23,794 nucleotides of DNA from Flavobacterium psychrophilum. Lineage in GTDB: Bacteria > Bacteroidota > Bacteroidia > Flavobacteriales > Flavobacteriaceae. The notes beneath the pieces were generated by a model. It made no database searches and was not told the origin of the DNA. It saw nothing but the letters and a program-made list of their open reading frames with translations. Shown here piece by piece: positions 18,073 through 23,794 of the stretch. Where the stretch lies: NCBI GenBank assembly GCA_022730285.1, contig DZCQ01000006.1, positions 65,206-88,999 of the forward strand, read 5' to 3'. Each line of letters starts with the position of its first letter. Within the stretch, counting starts at the first letter, position 1. Both the position numbers and the translations under genes were made by a program.

Positions 18073-19034
18073 TTTGTAAAACAGTCTATAATTTGGTAAG
18101 CAACTCTTAAGGCCTCTGTTGCTTGTGCTAGCGTTACAACTGGTGTTGTATCTGTATTAATTGCATCTGCAAAAGATTCTAACTCGTCTAGGATTGCATT
18201 ATTAGGTTCTACCGAAGGATTTTCGTAATAAATTTGTTTTTTTATTCCTTCGGCATTTTGCAAAATCATATCAAAATCTCCAGGTGTTTCTGGAGCGTCT
18301 TTCATTTTAACCACTTCACAAACTTTATCTAAATAATCTACCGAGATATAAGCATCTTTCTGAAAAAACCTAGATTTCCGCATATTTTTCATGGAAATTC
18401 TACTTGCAGTTATATTTGCTACACAACCATTTTCAAATTCTAATCTGGCATTTGCAATATCTGGAGAATCGCTAATTACGGCAACTCCACTTGCACTTAT
18501 TTTAGCAATTTTGCTTTGTACCACACTTAATATTGCATCAATATCATGAATCATCAAGTCTAGAACCACTGGCACATCTGTTCCTCTTGGATTAAATTCT
18601 GCCAAGCGATGTGTTTCTATAAACATTGGATTGCTTATTTGATTTTTAACAGCTTTGAAGGCTGGATTAAATCTTTCTACATGCCCTACTTGCCCTTTTA
18701 CATTATATTCGTGAGATAACTTTATTATTTCTTCCGCTTCCTCTATGGTGGTGGCAATTGGTTTTTCGATAAAAATGTGTTTTTTAGATTTTATAGCCAC
18801 TTTTGCACATTTATAATGTGAAAGTGTAGGTGTTACAATATCTATAACATCTACTGCATGTATAAGAGAGGCAATGGTATGAAATTGTTTGTAACCAAAT
18901 TCTTGAGCAATTTTAGCTGCATTTTCTTGATTTTCATCATAAAAACCTACTAATTCGTATTTATCGGATTGTTGAAGCAATCTTAAATGTATCTTTCCTA
19001 GATGTCCCGCACCTAATACGCCTACTTTTAACAT
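18069..19034 (-). CDS. Gfo/Idh/MocA family oxidoreductase
   Basis: This is a 321-residue NAD(P)-dependent sugar-type oxidoreductase. The Rossmann motif is GVLGAGHLGKIH (G8, G10, G13), and the family EKP motif is at 90-92 (HIFIEKPIATT). GHVERFNPA at 117-125 and DLMIHDID at 159-166 carry the substrate-site His (H163). This GHxERFNPA version resembles UDP-GlcNAc 3-dehydrogenases of the GnnA/WbpB type used for diamino-sugar or O-antigen synthesis. No partner aminotransferase is nearby, so the substrate is not settled. It is the first gene of a five-gene minus-strand operon and overlaps the MscS-like gene by 4 nt. Confidence 0.92.
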   Translation of the reverse strand: MLKVGVLGAGHLGKIHLRLLQQSDKYELVGFYDENQENAAKIAQEFGYKQFHTIASLIHAVDVIDIVTPTLSHYKCAKVAIKSKKHIFIEKPIATTIEEAEEIIKLSHEYNVKGQVGHVERFNPAFKAVKNQISNPMFIETHRLAEFNPRGTDVPVVLDLMIHDIDAILSVVQSKIAKISASGVAVISDSPDIANARLEFENGCVANITASRISMKNMRKSRFFQKDAYISVDYLDKVCEVVKMKDAPETPGDFDMILQNAEGIKKQIYYENPSVEPNNAILDELESFADAINTDTTPVVTLAQATEALRVAYQIIDCFTK

Positions 19035-19036
19035 AT

Positions 19037-19059
19037 CAAAAATATTTTTAACAAAAATA
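19037..19059 (-). promoter_or_regulatory. Candidate -7 elements of the five-gene operon
   Basis: TATTTTTG, an exact TAnnTTTG, occurs twice on the minus strand, at 19052-19059 and 19037-19044. The first is better placed before the ATG at 19034. No TTG stands at the usual -33 distance, so the call is weak. Confidence 0.3.
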
Positions 19060-19140
19060 GGAATTTAAAGACAATTAGATATTGATTATTGAAATTTTGT
19101 TTTCTAAATTTACAAAAAAAACAACCTACTTAAAAGTAAC

Positions 19141-19159
19141 GAATAAGAATCTCTTATTC
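19141..19159. promoter_or_regulatory. Perfect dyad just before pcm
   Basis: GAATAAGA (19141-19148) is mirrored exactly by TCTTATTC (19152-19159) around ATC. The dyad ends 11 nt before the pcm ATG. It could be an operator, or a small hairpin in the leader. No clear promoter match to TAnnTTTG is seen for pcm. Confidence 0.4.
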
Positions 19160-19170
19160 AAAACAATAGC

Positions 19171-19812
19171 ATGAAAGACACTACCAAGCATCAAGGACTT
19201 CGAAACCAACTTACTACTATTTTAGAACAGAAAGGAATTAAAAACAAAATGGTTTTAAAGGCAATTAATACAATTCCACGACATTTATTTCTAGATTCTG
19301 GATTTCAAGATTATGCATACCAAGATAAGGCATTTCCTATTGGTGCTGGACAAACTATTTCACAACCATATACAGTTGCCTTTCAAACAGAATTATTAGA
19401 TATTAAAAAAGGAGACAAAATATTAGAAATTGGAACAGGTTCTGGATATCAAACCGCTGTTTTGCAAGTGATGGGAGCTGTTGTATATAGTGTGGAGCGG
19501 CAGAATGAATTATTCAAAAAAACGTCTATTTTACTCCCAAAACTAGGCATTAGACCAAAACATTTGTCATTTGGAGATGGATATAAGGGTTTAGAAAGTC
19601 ATGCCCCATTTGACGGAATTATTGTTACTGCTGGTGCACCTGAGGTTCCAAAAGTATTGTTATCACAACTTAAAATAGGTGGAAAAATGGTAATTCCTGT
19701 TGGAAACATCAATCAAATTATGACACTAATTGTTCGTAAAAGTGAAACTAATTTTGAAAAAAAGGAATTTGGCGATTTTAAATTTGTCCCACTACTAGAA
19801 AATAAAACGTAA
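19171..19812 (+). CDS. pcm: Protein-L-isoaspartate O-methyltransferase
   Basis: Pcm uses S-adenosylmethionine to methylate isoaspartyl residues in ageing proteins, starting their repair. At 213 aa it is full length and soluble. The family's QTISQP motif is at 61-66. SAM motif I is LEIGTGSGYQ (85-94), followed by VYSVER, with the ribose-binding Glu at 109. FDGIIVTAGAPEVP forms the later motif, and the GGKMVIPVG strand follows. The ATG at 19171 gives a normal N-terminal helix. It is a single plus-strand gene, divergent from the oxidoreductase operon and convergent with smpB, with only 30 nt between the stops. Confidence 0.95.
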   Translation: MKDTTKHQGLRNQLTTILEQKGIKNKMVLKAINTIPRHLFLDSGFQDYAYQDKAFPIGAGQTISQPYTVAFQTELLDIKKGDKILEIGTGSGYQTAVLQVMGAVVYSVERQNELFKKTSILLPKLGIRPKHLSFGDGYKGLESHAPFDGIIVTAGAPEVPKVLLSQLKIGGKMVIPVGNINQIMTLIVRKSETNFEKKEFGDFKFVPLLENKT

Positions 19813-19842
19813 AATCATTTTTCTTTTAAATCCTCATAACTT

Positions 19843-20295
19843 TTAAAAATTCTTTTTGATTCTGTCCAAGTCTCTTTTAGTATCTTGTTCTTTTAATGAT
19901 TCTCGCTTATCATAGGTTTTTTTTCCTCGACATAACCCTATTTCTAGTTTTGCAAGTCCTTTATCTGTTGTAAATAATTTTAAAGGAATAATTGTTAAAC
20001 CTTTTGCCTGAACATTTCTTGCTAATTTTTTCAGTTCTCTTTTTTTAAGCAACAACTTCCGTTCGCTTCTAGATTTATGATTAAATTGATTTCCAAAAGC
20101 ATATTCTTCTATGTAACTATTGATTGCAAAGAGTTCTAAATTATTAAATTCGCAGAAACTTTCTGTAATATTTACCTTCCCTAATCGTATAGATTTTATT
20201 TCTGTTCCCGCAAGTACAATTCCTGCAACATAGGTTTCAATAATCTCATAATCAAACCTCGCTCTTTTATTTAGTATTGTAATCGTTTTTAGCAT
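19843..20295 (-). CDS. smpB: SsrA-binding protein
   Basis: SmpB binds tmRNA and takes it to stalled ribosomes for trans-translation. The longest frame begins at 20388 with 31 extra hydrophobic residues foreign to the family. I place the start at ATG 20295, giving 150 aa beginning MLKTITILNKRARFDYEI, the usual length. A promoter-like sequence lying between the two starts supports this. Motifs are AGTEIKSIR (29-37), the basic RKLLLKKRELKKL stretch, LEIGLCRGKKTYDKRE, and the basic C-terminal tail that enters the mRNA channel. The tmRNA gene is not in the window. Confidence 0.96.
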   Translation of the reverse strand: MLKTITILNKRARFDYEIIETYVAGIVLAGTEIKSIRLGKVNITESFCEFNNLELFAINSYIEEYAFGNQFNHKSRSERKLLLKKRELKKLARNVQAKGLTIIPLKLFTTDKGLAKLEIGLCRGKKTYDKRESLKEQDTKRDLDRIKKNF

Positions 20296-20303
20296 AATGA
20301 AAA

Positions 20304-20335
20304 CAAAGGTACTAATAAAATAATATATTACACAA
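20304..20335 (-). promoter_or_regulatory. Putative smpB promoter
   Basis: On the minus strand, TTG (20333-20335) is followed after 21 nt by TACCTTTG (20304-20311), an exact TAnnTTTG. The -7 element ends 8 nt before the ATG at 20295, so the transcript would have a leader of only a few nucleotides. Confidence 0.5.
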
Positions 20336-20417
20336 TCCATTTTACCAAGAAAAACAAGAAGAAAAATCTTGTTGTAACATATTGGCATAACTAACTAATT
20401 ATTAAATATCTAAATAT

Positions 20418-20448
20418 TTTGCATATTAAAAAAATTAATATATCTTCG
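20418..20448 (+). promoter_or_regulatory. Putative promoter of the subtilase gene
   Basis: TTTG (20418-20421) is followed after 19 nt by TATCTTCG (20441-20448), one mismatch from TAnnTTTG. The ATG is at 20471, giving a leader of about 15-18 nt. Confidence 0.6.
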
Positions 20449-20470
20449 TTGCCAAATCAAAAAAAACTAT

Positions 20471-21958
20471 ATGAAAAAAAATCTTAGAAAAATAATAGTT
20501 CTTGCAACTATTATCTTCGCTTCTTGTACACAAGAACCATTTACTGGCGAAACAATTTCTGTTAGTCCAGAACAAAAAGAACCATTAACAACGCAACAAA
20601 TTGACGCTACTATTAAACAAAGTCTAGACACTAAAGGTACATTTGTTTGGGGAGACACTTCCGATTATTTTATATGGAGTGCTATTAATCAAGGAAACAA
20701 TATTGCAACTATCGGTTTTGGTGATTATAAAAATGATTATGTGAGAGCAACTTCTCCAAATAATCAAGTTATTGAACAAGAAATTTTAGACTTAATTTCA
20801 AAATATGAAGGAAAATCTATCAAAAATATTTTAATTCGTTCTGAAGCAGTTTTAAATGTAATGGATGTGAAAATTGAAAAGCAAGAAACTGTAATTGCTT
20901 TAAGAAAAAACAAGTATTTAAGATATATTGAAGCAACAAATTATATATACGAAAAAGATTTAACAAATACACAACGATCTGCAAGTTCTGGAAGTGCCTC
21001 TGGCTGTGGATTTGAAGGAGAGCCTTTAAACGTTGCGGATTATACTATACTATCAGGAACAAATGCAAAAATTTCATGGACTTTTTCTAAGCACAGCATT
21101 CCAGCAGCGTGGAATTATAGCACTGGTCGTGGAATAACTGTTGGGCTTATAGATACTGGTGTTTCCTCACAACAACCACTTTTAGGTACAAGTTTTAACA
21201 ATGGCTTATCCACAGGAAGAACAATTACAAAAGCGGGCACTTTTGATGGCACAACTGCAGATTCTTGCGGACATGGAACTAGTATGGGATCTACCATTGC
21301 AGGACCAAGAAACAATGTAGGCTTGCCTTCAGGAGTTGCTTACAATGCTAACTTAATTTCTGTAAGAGCATCTGACGGAGTAGTTTTAGCTGGAAATACC
21401 AAGCAAGCAGCCGTAAGACAGGCTTTTATAAACTTAGGAAATACTCCATCTGTTAAAATTATTTCCATGTCTATGGGAATACCTTATCAAGATTCAGCAA
21501 TTTCTGATGGAATAAAATATGCATACTCAAAAGGGAAATTAATATTTTGTGCTGCTGGAACTTCTACAAGCTATACAACTTTTGTGGGTGTTATTTTTCC
21601 CGCATCTATGGCAGAAGTAGTTGCTGTTACTGGGATTAATGATGGTGCTTACTATGAGGCTTGTGAAGTTTGCCATACTGGTAGCAAAGTAGAATTTACG
21701 GTGATAATGCAAAGAAAATCAGATGCAAATAGAACATCTACAACAAATGGATACTATGCAAATGGACTAGATTATGTAGGAGGATCTTCGGTAGCTACTG
21801 CAACAACAGCAGGTATAGCAGCATTAGTTTGGGCAAAACACCCAACTTGGACAGCTTCACAAGTTTTAACAAAACTAAGACAATCTGCACATTTATATAG
21901 CAATAGGAATTCAAAATATGGTTATGGTGTAATAAATGCATATACCGCAGTACAATAA
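20471..21958 (+). CDS. Subtilisin-like (S8) serine protease lipoprotein
   Basis: The 495-residue protein has a lipoprotein signal: a basic start, a hydrophobic core and the lipobox FASC with C19 as the lipidated residue. It is probably membrane-anchored on the outside. Residues ~20-175 look like a pro-region. The S8 domain begins near 200 with D228 (VGLIDTGV), H268 (SCGHGTSMGS) and S440 (YVGGSSVATA) as the catalytic triad. At the usual oxyanion-hole Asn (AAGN) this protein has AAGT, with T364. A short insertion with CEVC (398-401) precedes the catalytic Ser. No T9SS sorting domain follows; the protein ends right after the catalytic domain. The substrate is unknown. Activity is likely but not certain given the Thr. 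Its terminator lies at 22055, displaced by a hairpin element. Confidence 0.92.
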   Translation: MKKNLRKIIVLATIIFASCTQEPFTGETISVSPEQKEPLTTQQIDATIKQSLDTKGTFVWGDTSDYFIWSAINQGNNIATIGFGDYKNDYVRATSPNNQVIEQEILDLISKYEGKSIKNILIRSEAVLNVMDVKIEKQETVIALRKNKYLRYIEATNYIYEKDLTNTQRSASSGSASGCGFEGEPLNVADYTILSGTNAKISWTFSKHSIPAAWNYSTGRGITVGLIDTGVSSQQPLLGTSFNNGLSTGRTITKAGTFDGTTADSCGHGTSMGSTIAGPRNNVGLPSGVAYNANLISVRASDGVVLAGNTKQAAVRQAFINLGNTPSVKIISMSMGIPYQDSAISDGIKYAYSKGKLIFCAAGTSTSYTTFVGVIFPASMAEVVAVTGINDGAYYEACEVCHTGSKVEFTVIMQRKSDANRTSTTNGYYANGLDYVGGSSVATATTAGIAALVWAKHPTWTASQVLTKLRQSAHLYSNRNSKYGYGVINAYTAVQ

Positions 21959-21978
21959 CCATTTTTAAATATTATAAC

Positions 21979-22058
21979 TAAAAGGTGGGGTCTAAAAATT
22001 AGTTTTTATGTGAATTTATTTTTTTTGCTATCAGCTAATTTTTAAAACCCACCTAAAA
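21979..22058. repeat. 70-bp hairpin element flanked by TAAAA direct repeats (MITE-like)
   Basis: GGTGGG at 21984-21989 is complementary to CCCACC at 22048-22053. Inside, TAAAAATTAG (21993-22002) pairs with CTAATTTTTA (22035-22044) around a 32-nt AT-rich loop. The 70-bp unit is flanked on both sides by TAAAA (21979-21983 and 22054-22058), as a target-site duplication would be. Removing the unit and one TAAAA places the terminator about 20 nt after the subtilase stop. The alternative is a native structured 3' end. Confidence 0.45.
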
Positions 22059-22096
22059 GGAGTTCAAGAATACATTATCTTGAACTCCTTTTTTTT
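22055..22096 (+). terminator. Intrinsic terminator of the subtilase gene
   Basis: A perfect 15-bp stem, AAAAGGAGTTCAAGA (22055-22069) with its complement at 22078-22092, encloses an 8-nt loop. It merges into eight consecutive T residues (22089-22096). This is a textbook rho-independent terminator. Confidence 0.93.
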
Positions 22097-22173
22097 AGAC
22101 ATTAAAAGCAATGCAAATAGCTAGCTTACTTAAAAAACTATTTTGCTTTGATAAAATATTATATGAATGTCCG

Positions 22174-22356
22174 TTACTTATACCAAGTTGTCACTAAAGC
22201 TATAATTAGCAATCTATCTGATAGTTTATCACCAGAATATATCTTATTGAATTTATAGAGGAATTCATCTAAATAGTTTTGTGCATATTGCTGATTTACA
22301 AAATCATGATGAATTTTTAAAAATATCTTTTTGACATTCCTTATAGTTGTATTTAT
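22174..22356 (-). pseudogene. 3' remnant of an IS1595-type transposase
   Basis: A 60-codon minus-strand frame with no start, ending in TAA at 22174, reads TTIRNVKKIFLKIHHDF, then QNYLDEFLYKFNKIYSGDKL and SDRLLIIALV. The YLDEF(L/C)YKFNR-type motif followed by a (F/D)RLL segment is the C-terminal signature of IS1595/ISXO2 DDE transposases. In the same frame a TAG (22357-22359) precedes it and no recognisable transposase lies upstream, so about four fifths of the gene is gone. Terminal inverted repeats are not recognisable. The frame is not in the MFS gene's coding region, whose stop is 38 nt away. The remnant marks an old insertion in this intergenic stretch. The remaining bases of 21959-22393 hold only the hairpin element and the terminator. 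Confidence 0.7.
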
Positions 22357-22393
22357 CTAAGCATTTTTTCGACTTTGAAAATCACTTTACTTT

Positions 22394-23629
22394 CTACCTA
22401 GTAATCGCTTCTTTGTCCGTTTTAATTTGTTCTGGCATACGAATTTTGATGATTAGTGAAGATATTATTGTTAATCCACCAATTAGAAATATAGCATATT
22501 CAACACCAAACAAGTCTGCAGTAATTCCTGAAATTAACGCCCCAAAGGCATAACCTAGATCTCTCCAAAGTCTAAAAGTTCCAATGCTTTCTGCTCGTTG
22601 TTTTGGACTTGTCGCTTGTGCAATTATGGATAAAAATGTTGGGTAAACCAATGCCGTTCCGAATCCTAAAATTGACGAAATGACAGCCAAAACATAAAAG
22701 TCATTGCTAAATGGAATAAATAAAATGGCTAACCCTTGCAAAAGCATTCCCCAAAATAGCATTGCCTTTTTAGAATAATGATCGGACATTTTACCAGTAA
22801 AAAGCTGTCCTACACCCCAAACAGTTGGATAAATTGCAGTAATTATTCCAATACTAGCATTGTCAAAGTTTAGAGAAAACAGAACAATTGGAAGCAAGCC
22901 CCAAATCATTCCATCATTCAGATTGTTTACAAGTCCTGCTTGTGTTACAGAACTCAAAGTTTTATTTTTAAATGTTGTTTCTAAAAATACATTATCAAGT
23001 TGTTCTGTTATGTCTGTTGTACTTTCTTTATGTACAAAAGCTCTAGTATCTTTAACCCATAATAAAGTCAAAATAAAACCAATAATCGATATAAAAACTC
23101 CAATGTAAAAAGGATAAGGAGTAATGCCATAAGTATTGGCAATATAACCCGTTAAAAAAGCAACAACACCAACTGCAAAATAGCCTGCAAATTCATTTAA
23201 ACCCATTGCAAATCCACGGTCTTTTTCACCTACAAGATCAATTTTCATCACAACGGTACTGCTCCAAGTTAGCCCTTGACTAATTCCTAAAAGCACGTTT
23301 GCGAAAATTACCACATTCCAATTTGGAGCATATATGAGTATAAAAGGTATTGGAATGGCAAGAACCCAACCAAATAAAAGTAAATTCCTACGTCCAAATT
23401 TGTTGGCAATTCGTCCCGTATAATAGTTTGCTATTGCTTTTGAAATACCAAATGCAATAATAAAAGAAAGAATAGCTGTTTTTGAAGCAATTCCAAATTC
23501 TAATTCGGCAAATTGCGGAAAAATAGTTCGTTCCATTCCTATCATTCCACCTACAAAAGCATTTACAATTACCAAAACGGCAAACTGTTTCCAATTTTCT
23601 TTAAGACCGAGTTTTATGTTTTCTGACAT
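22394..23629 (-). CDS. MFS transporter
   Basis: This inner-membrane permease of the major facilitator superfamily has about 12 hydrophobic segments in two halves, joined by a hydrophilic loop near residues 195-225. Motif A of the first half is GRIANKFGRRNLL, from residue 72. Its counterpart in the second half is GKMSDHYSKKAML, from residue 279. The longest frame begins with a TTG at 23677 that lies inside a good -7 element. I therefore take the ATG at 23629 (MSENIKLGLKENWKQF), giving 411 aa. The early NAFVGGMIGMERTIFPQFAE segment is characteristic of its subfamily, but I cannot name the substrate; drug or metabolite export is a guess. It converges with the subtilase gene. A perfect inverted repeat upstream may be an operator. 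Confidence 0.9.
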   Translation of the reverse strand: MSENIKLGLKENWKQFAVLVIVNAFVGGMIGMERTIFPQFAELEFGIASKTAILSFIIAFGISKAIANYYTGRIANKFGRRNLLLFGWVLAIPIPFILIYAPNWNVVIFANVLLGISQGLTWSSTVVMKIDLVGEKDRGFAMGLNEFAGYFAVGVVAFLTGYIANTYGITPYPFYIGVFISIIGFILTLLWVKDTRAFVHKESTTDITEQLDNVFLETTFKNKTLSSVTQAGLVNNLNDGMIWGLLPIVLFSLNFDNASIGIITAIYPTVWGVGQLFTGKMSDHYSKKAMLFWGMLLQGLAILFIPFSNDFYVLAVISSILGFGTALVYPTFLSIIAQATSPKQRAESIGTFRLWRDLGYAFGALISGITADLFGVEYAIFLIGGLTIISSLIIKIRMPEQIKTDKEAITR

Positions 23630-23674
23630 TATTTTGAGAATTGCTTTTTTATTAGTTTGAACATTTTTTTTAAG

Positions 23675-23682
23675 CAAAAATA
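23675..23682 (-). promoter_or_regulatory. Candidate -7 element of the MFS gene
   Basis: TATTTTTG on the minus strand matches TAnnTTTG exactly and gives a leader of about 40 nt to the ATG at 23629. The -33 region has only TGTTA. Its overlap with the upstream TTG argues against that TTG as the start. Confidence 0.4.
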
Positions 23683-23703
23683 ATTTTTTTTATTCGTGTA
23701 TAA

Positions 23704-23732
23704 CAGTTAAGAATTGTATAAATACTTAACTG
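23704..23732. promoter_or_regulatory. Inverted repeat upstream of the MFS promoter
   Basis: CAGTTAAG (23704-23711) and CTTAACTG (23725-23732) are exact complements separated by 13 bp, with half-site centres 21 bp apart, or two helical turns. The repeat covers the -33 region and upstream of the MFS gene, where a dimeric regulator could bind. No regulator gene is in the window. Confidence 0.4.
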
Positions 23733-23794
23733 ATAATCATTGCATCTGATTTATTCTCTGATTTATCTCTAAATAGTAATTGTAAGATTTAATT

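Noticed and set aside
20296..20388. Extended N-terminus for SmpB
   Set aside because: The extra 31 residues are not family-like, and a promoter match lies within them.
21979..22096. Integron attC site or riboswitch
   Set aside because: There is no GTTRRRY/RYYYAAC core pair and no integrase or cassette. The structure is downstream of a gene and fits a hairpin element plus a terminator.
23630..23677. TTG start adding 16 residues to the MFS protein
   Set aside because: The TTG overlaps an exact -7 element, and the ATG at 23629 gives a normal N-terminus.
1..23794. CRISPR array, tRNA, rRNA, tmRNA, prophage or toxin-antitoxin pair
   Set aside because: I saw no regularly spaced repeats, no tRNA cloverleaf ending in CCA, no rRNA motifs, and no phage or toxin genes on either strand.

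Overview
The window looks like chromosome from a low-GC member of the Bacteroidota, almost certainly Flavobacteriaceae. Four kinds of evidence point there. The housekeeping proteins (PrfA, PyrF, GlyA, SmpB) read as flavobacterial. Promoters match the Bacteroidota pattern (TTG at -33, TAnnTTTG at -7) and Shine-Dalgarno sites are weak or absent. A 1704-residue secreted protein ends in a type IX secretion (T9SS) type B, or gliding-motility-associated, sorting domain. The flavobacterial exonuclease/GIY-YIG fusion is present. The genus cannot be named from this sequence.

Layout: (1) 1-1178, minus strand, is the 5' part of a glycine-rich secreted protein that runs off the left edge and is an open frame to the edge. 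(2) 1179-1597 is a divergent intergenic region with two repeat-like sequences. (3) 1598-4318 is a plus-strand cluster prfA-pyrF-binding-protein gene; the last two start with TTG and overlap by 4 nt. (4) 4484-9598 is the giant T9SS type B adhesin-like protein, closed by a strong hairpin shared with the convergent fahA. (5) fahA (minus) and glyA (plus) diverge from 112 bp with back-to-back promoters. (6) miaA and the exonuclease/GIY-YIG gene, then yggS, DUF1015, 3-hydroxyacyl-CoA dehydrogenase, a short MscS-like channel and a Gfo/Idh/MocA oxidoreductase, all lie on the minus strand and read as one long transcription unit from 19034 down, with a possible break at 14632-14747. (7) pcm (plus) and smpB (minus) converge. 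(8) A subtilase lipoprotein is followed by a 70-bp hairpin element, an intrinsic terminator and the decayed 3' end of an IS1595-type transposase. (9) An MFS transporter with a possible operator closes the window.

Most of the window is ordinary core genome: translation (PrfA, SmpB, MiaA), one-carbon and pyrimidine metabolism (GlyA, PyrF), tyrosine catabolism (FahA) and PLP homeostasis (YggS). The surface proteins (glycine-rich protein, T9SS type B protein, subtilase lipoprotein) and the MFS gene are the more variable part. I do not see a convincing new multi-gene system. The best leads are the MITE-like hairpin that appears to have been inserted between the subtilase gene and its terminator, the subtilase's Asn-to-Thr oxyanion change, the DUF1015 protein with a ParB-like DGHHR motif, the binding-protein-fold protein without a signal peptide, and an 18-bp perfect inverted repeat that contains the miaA stop codon.
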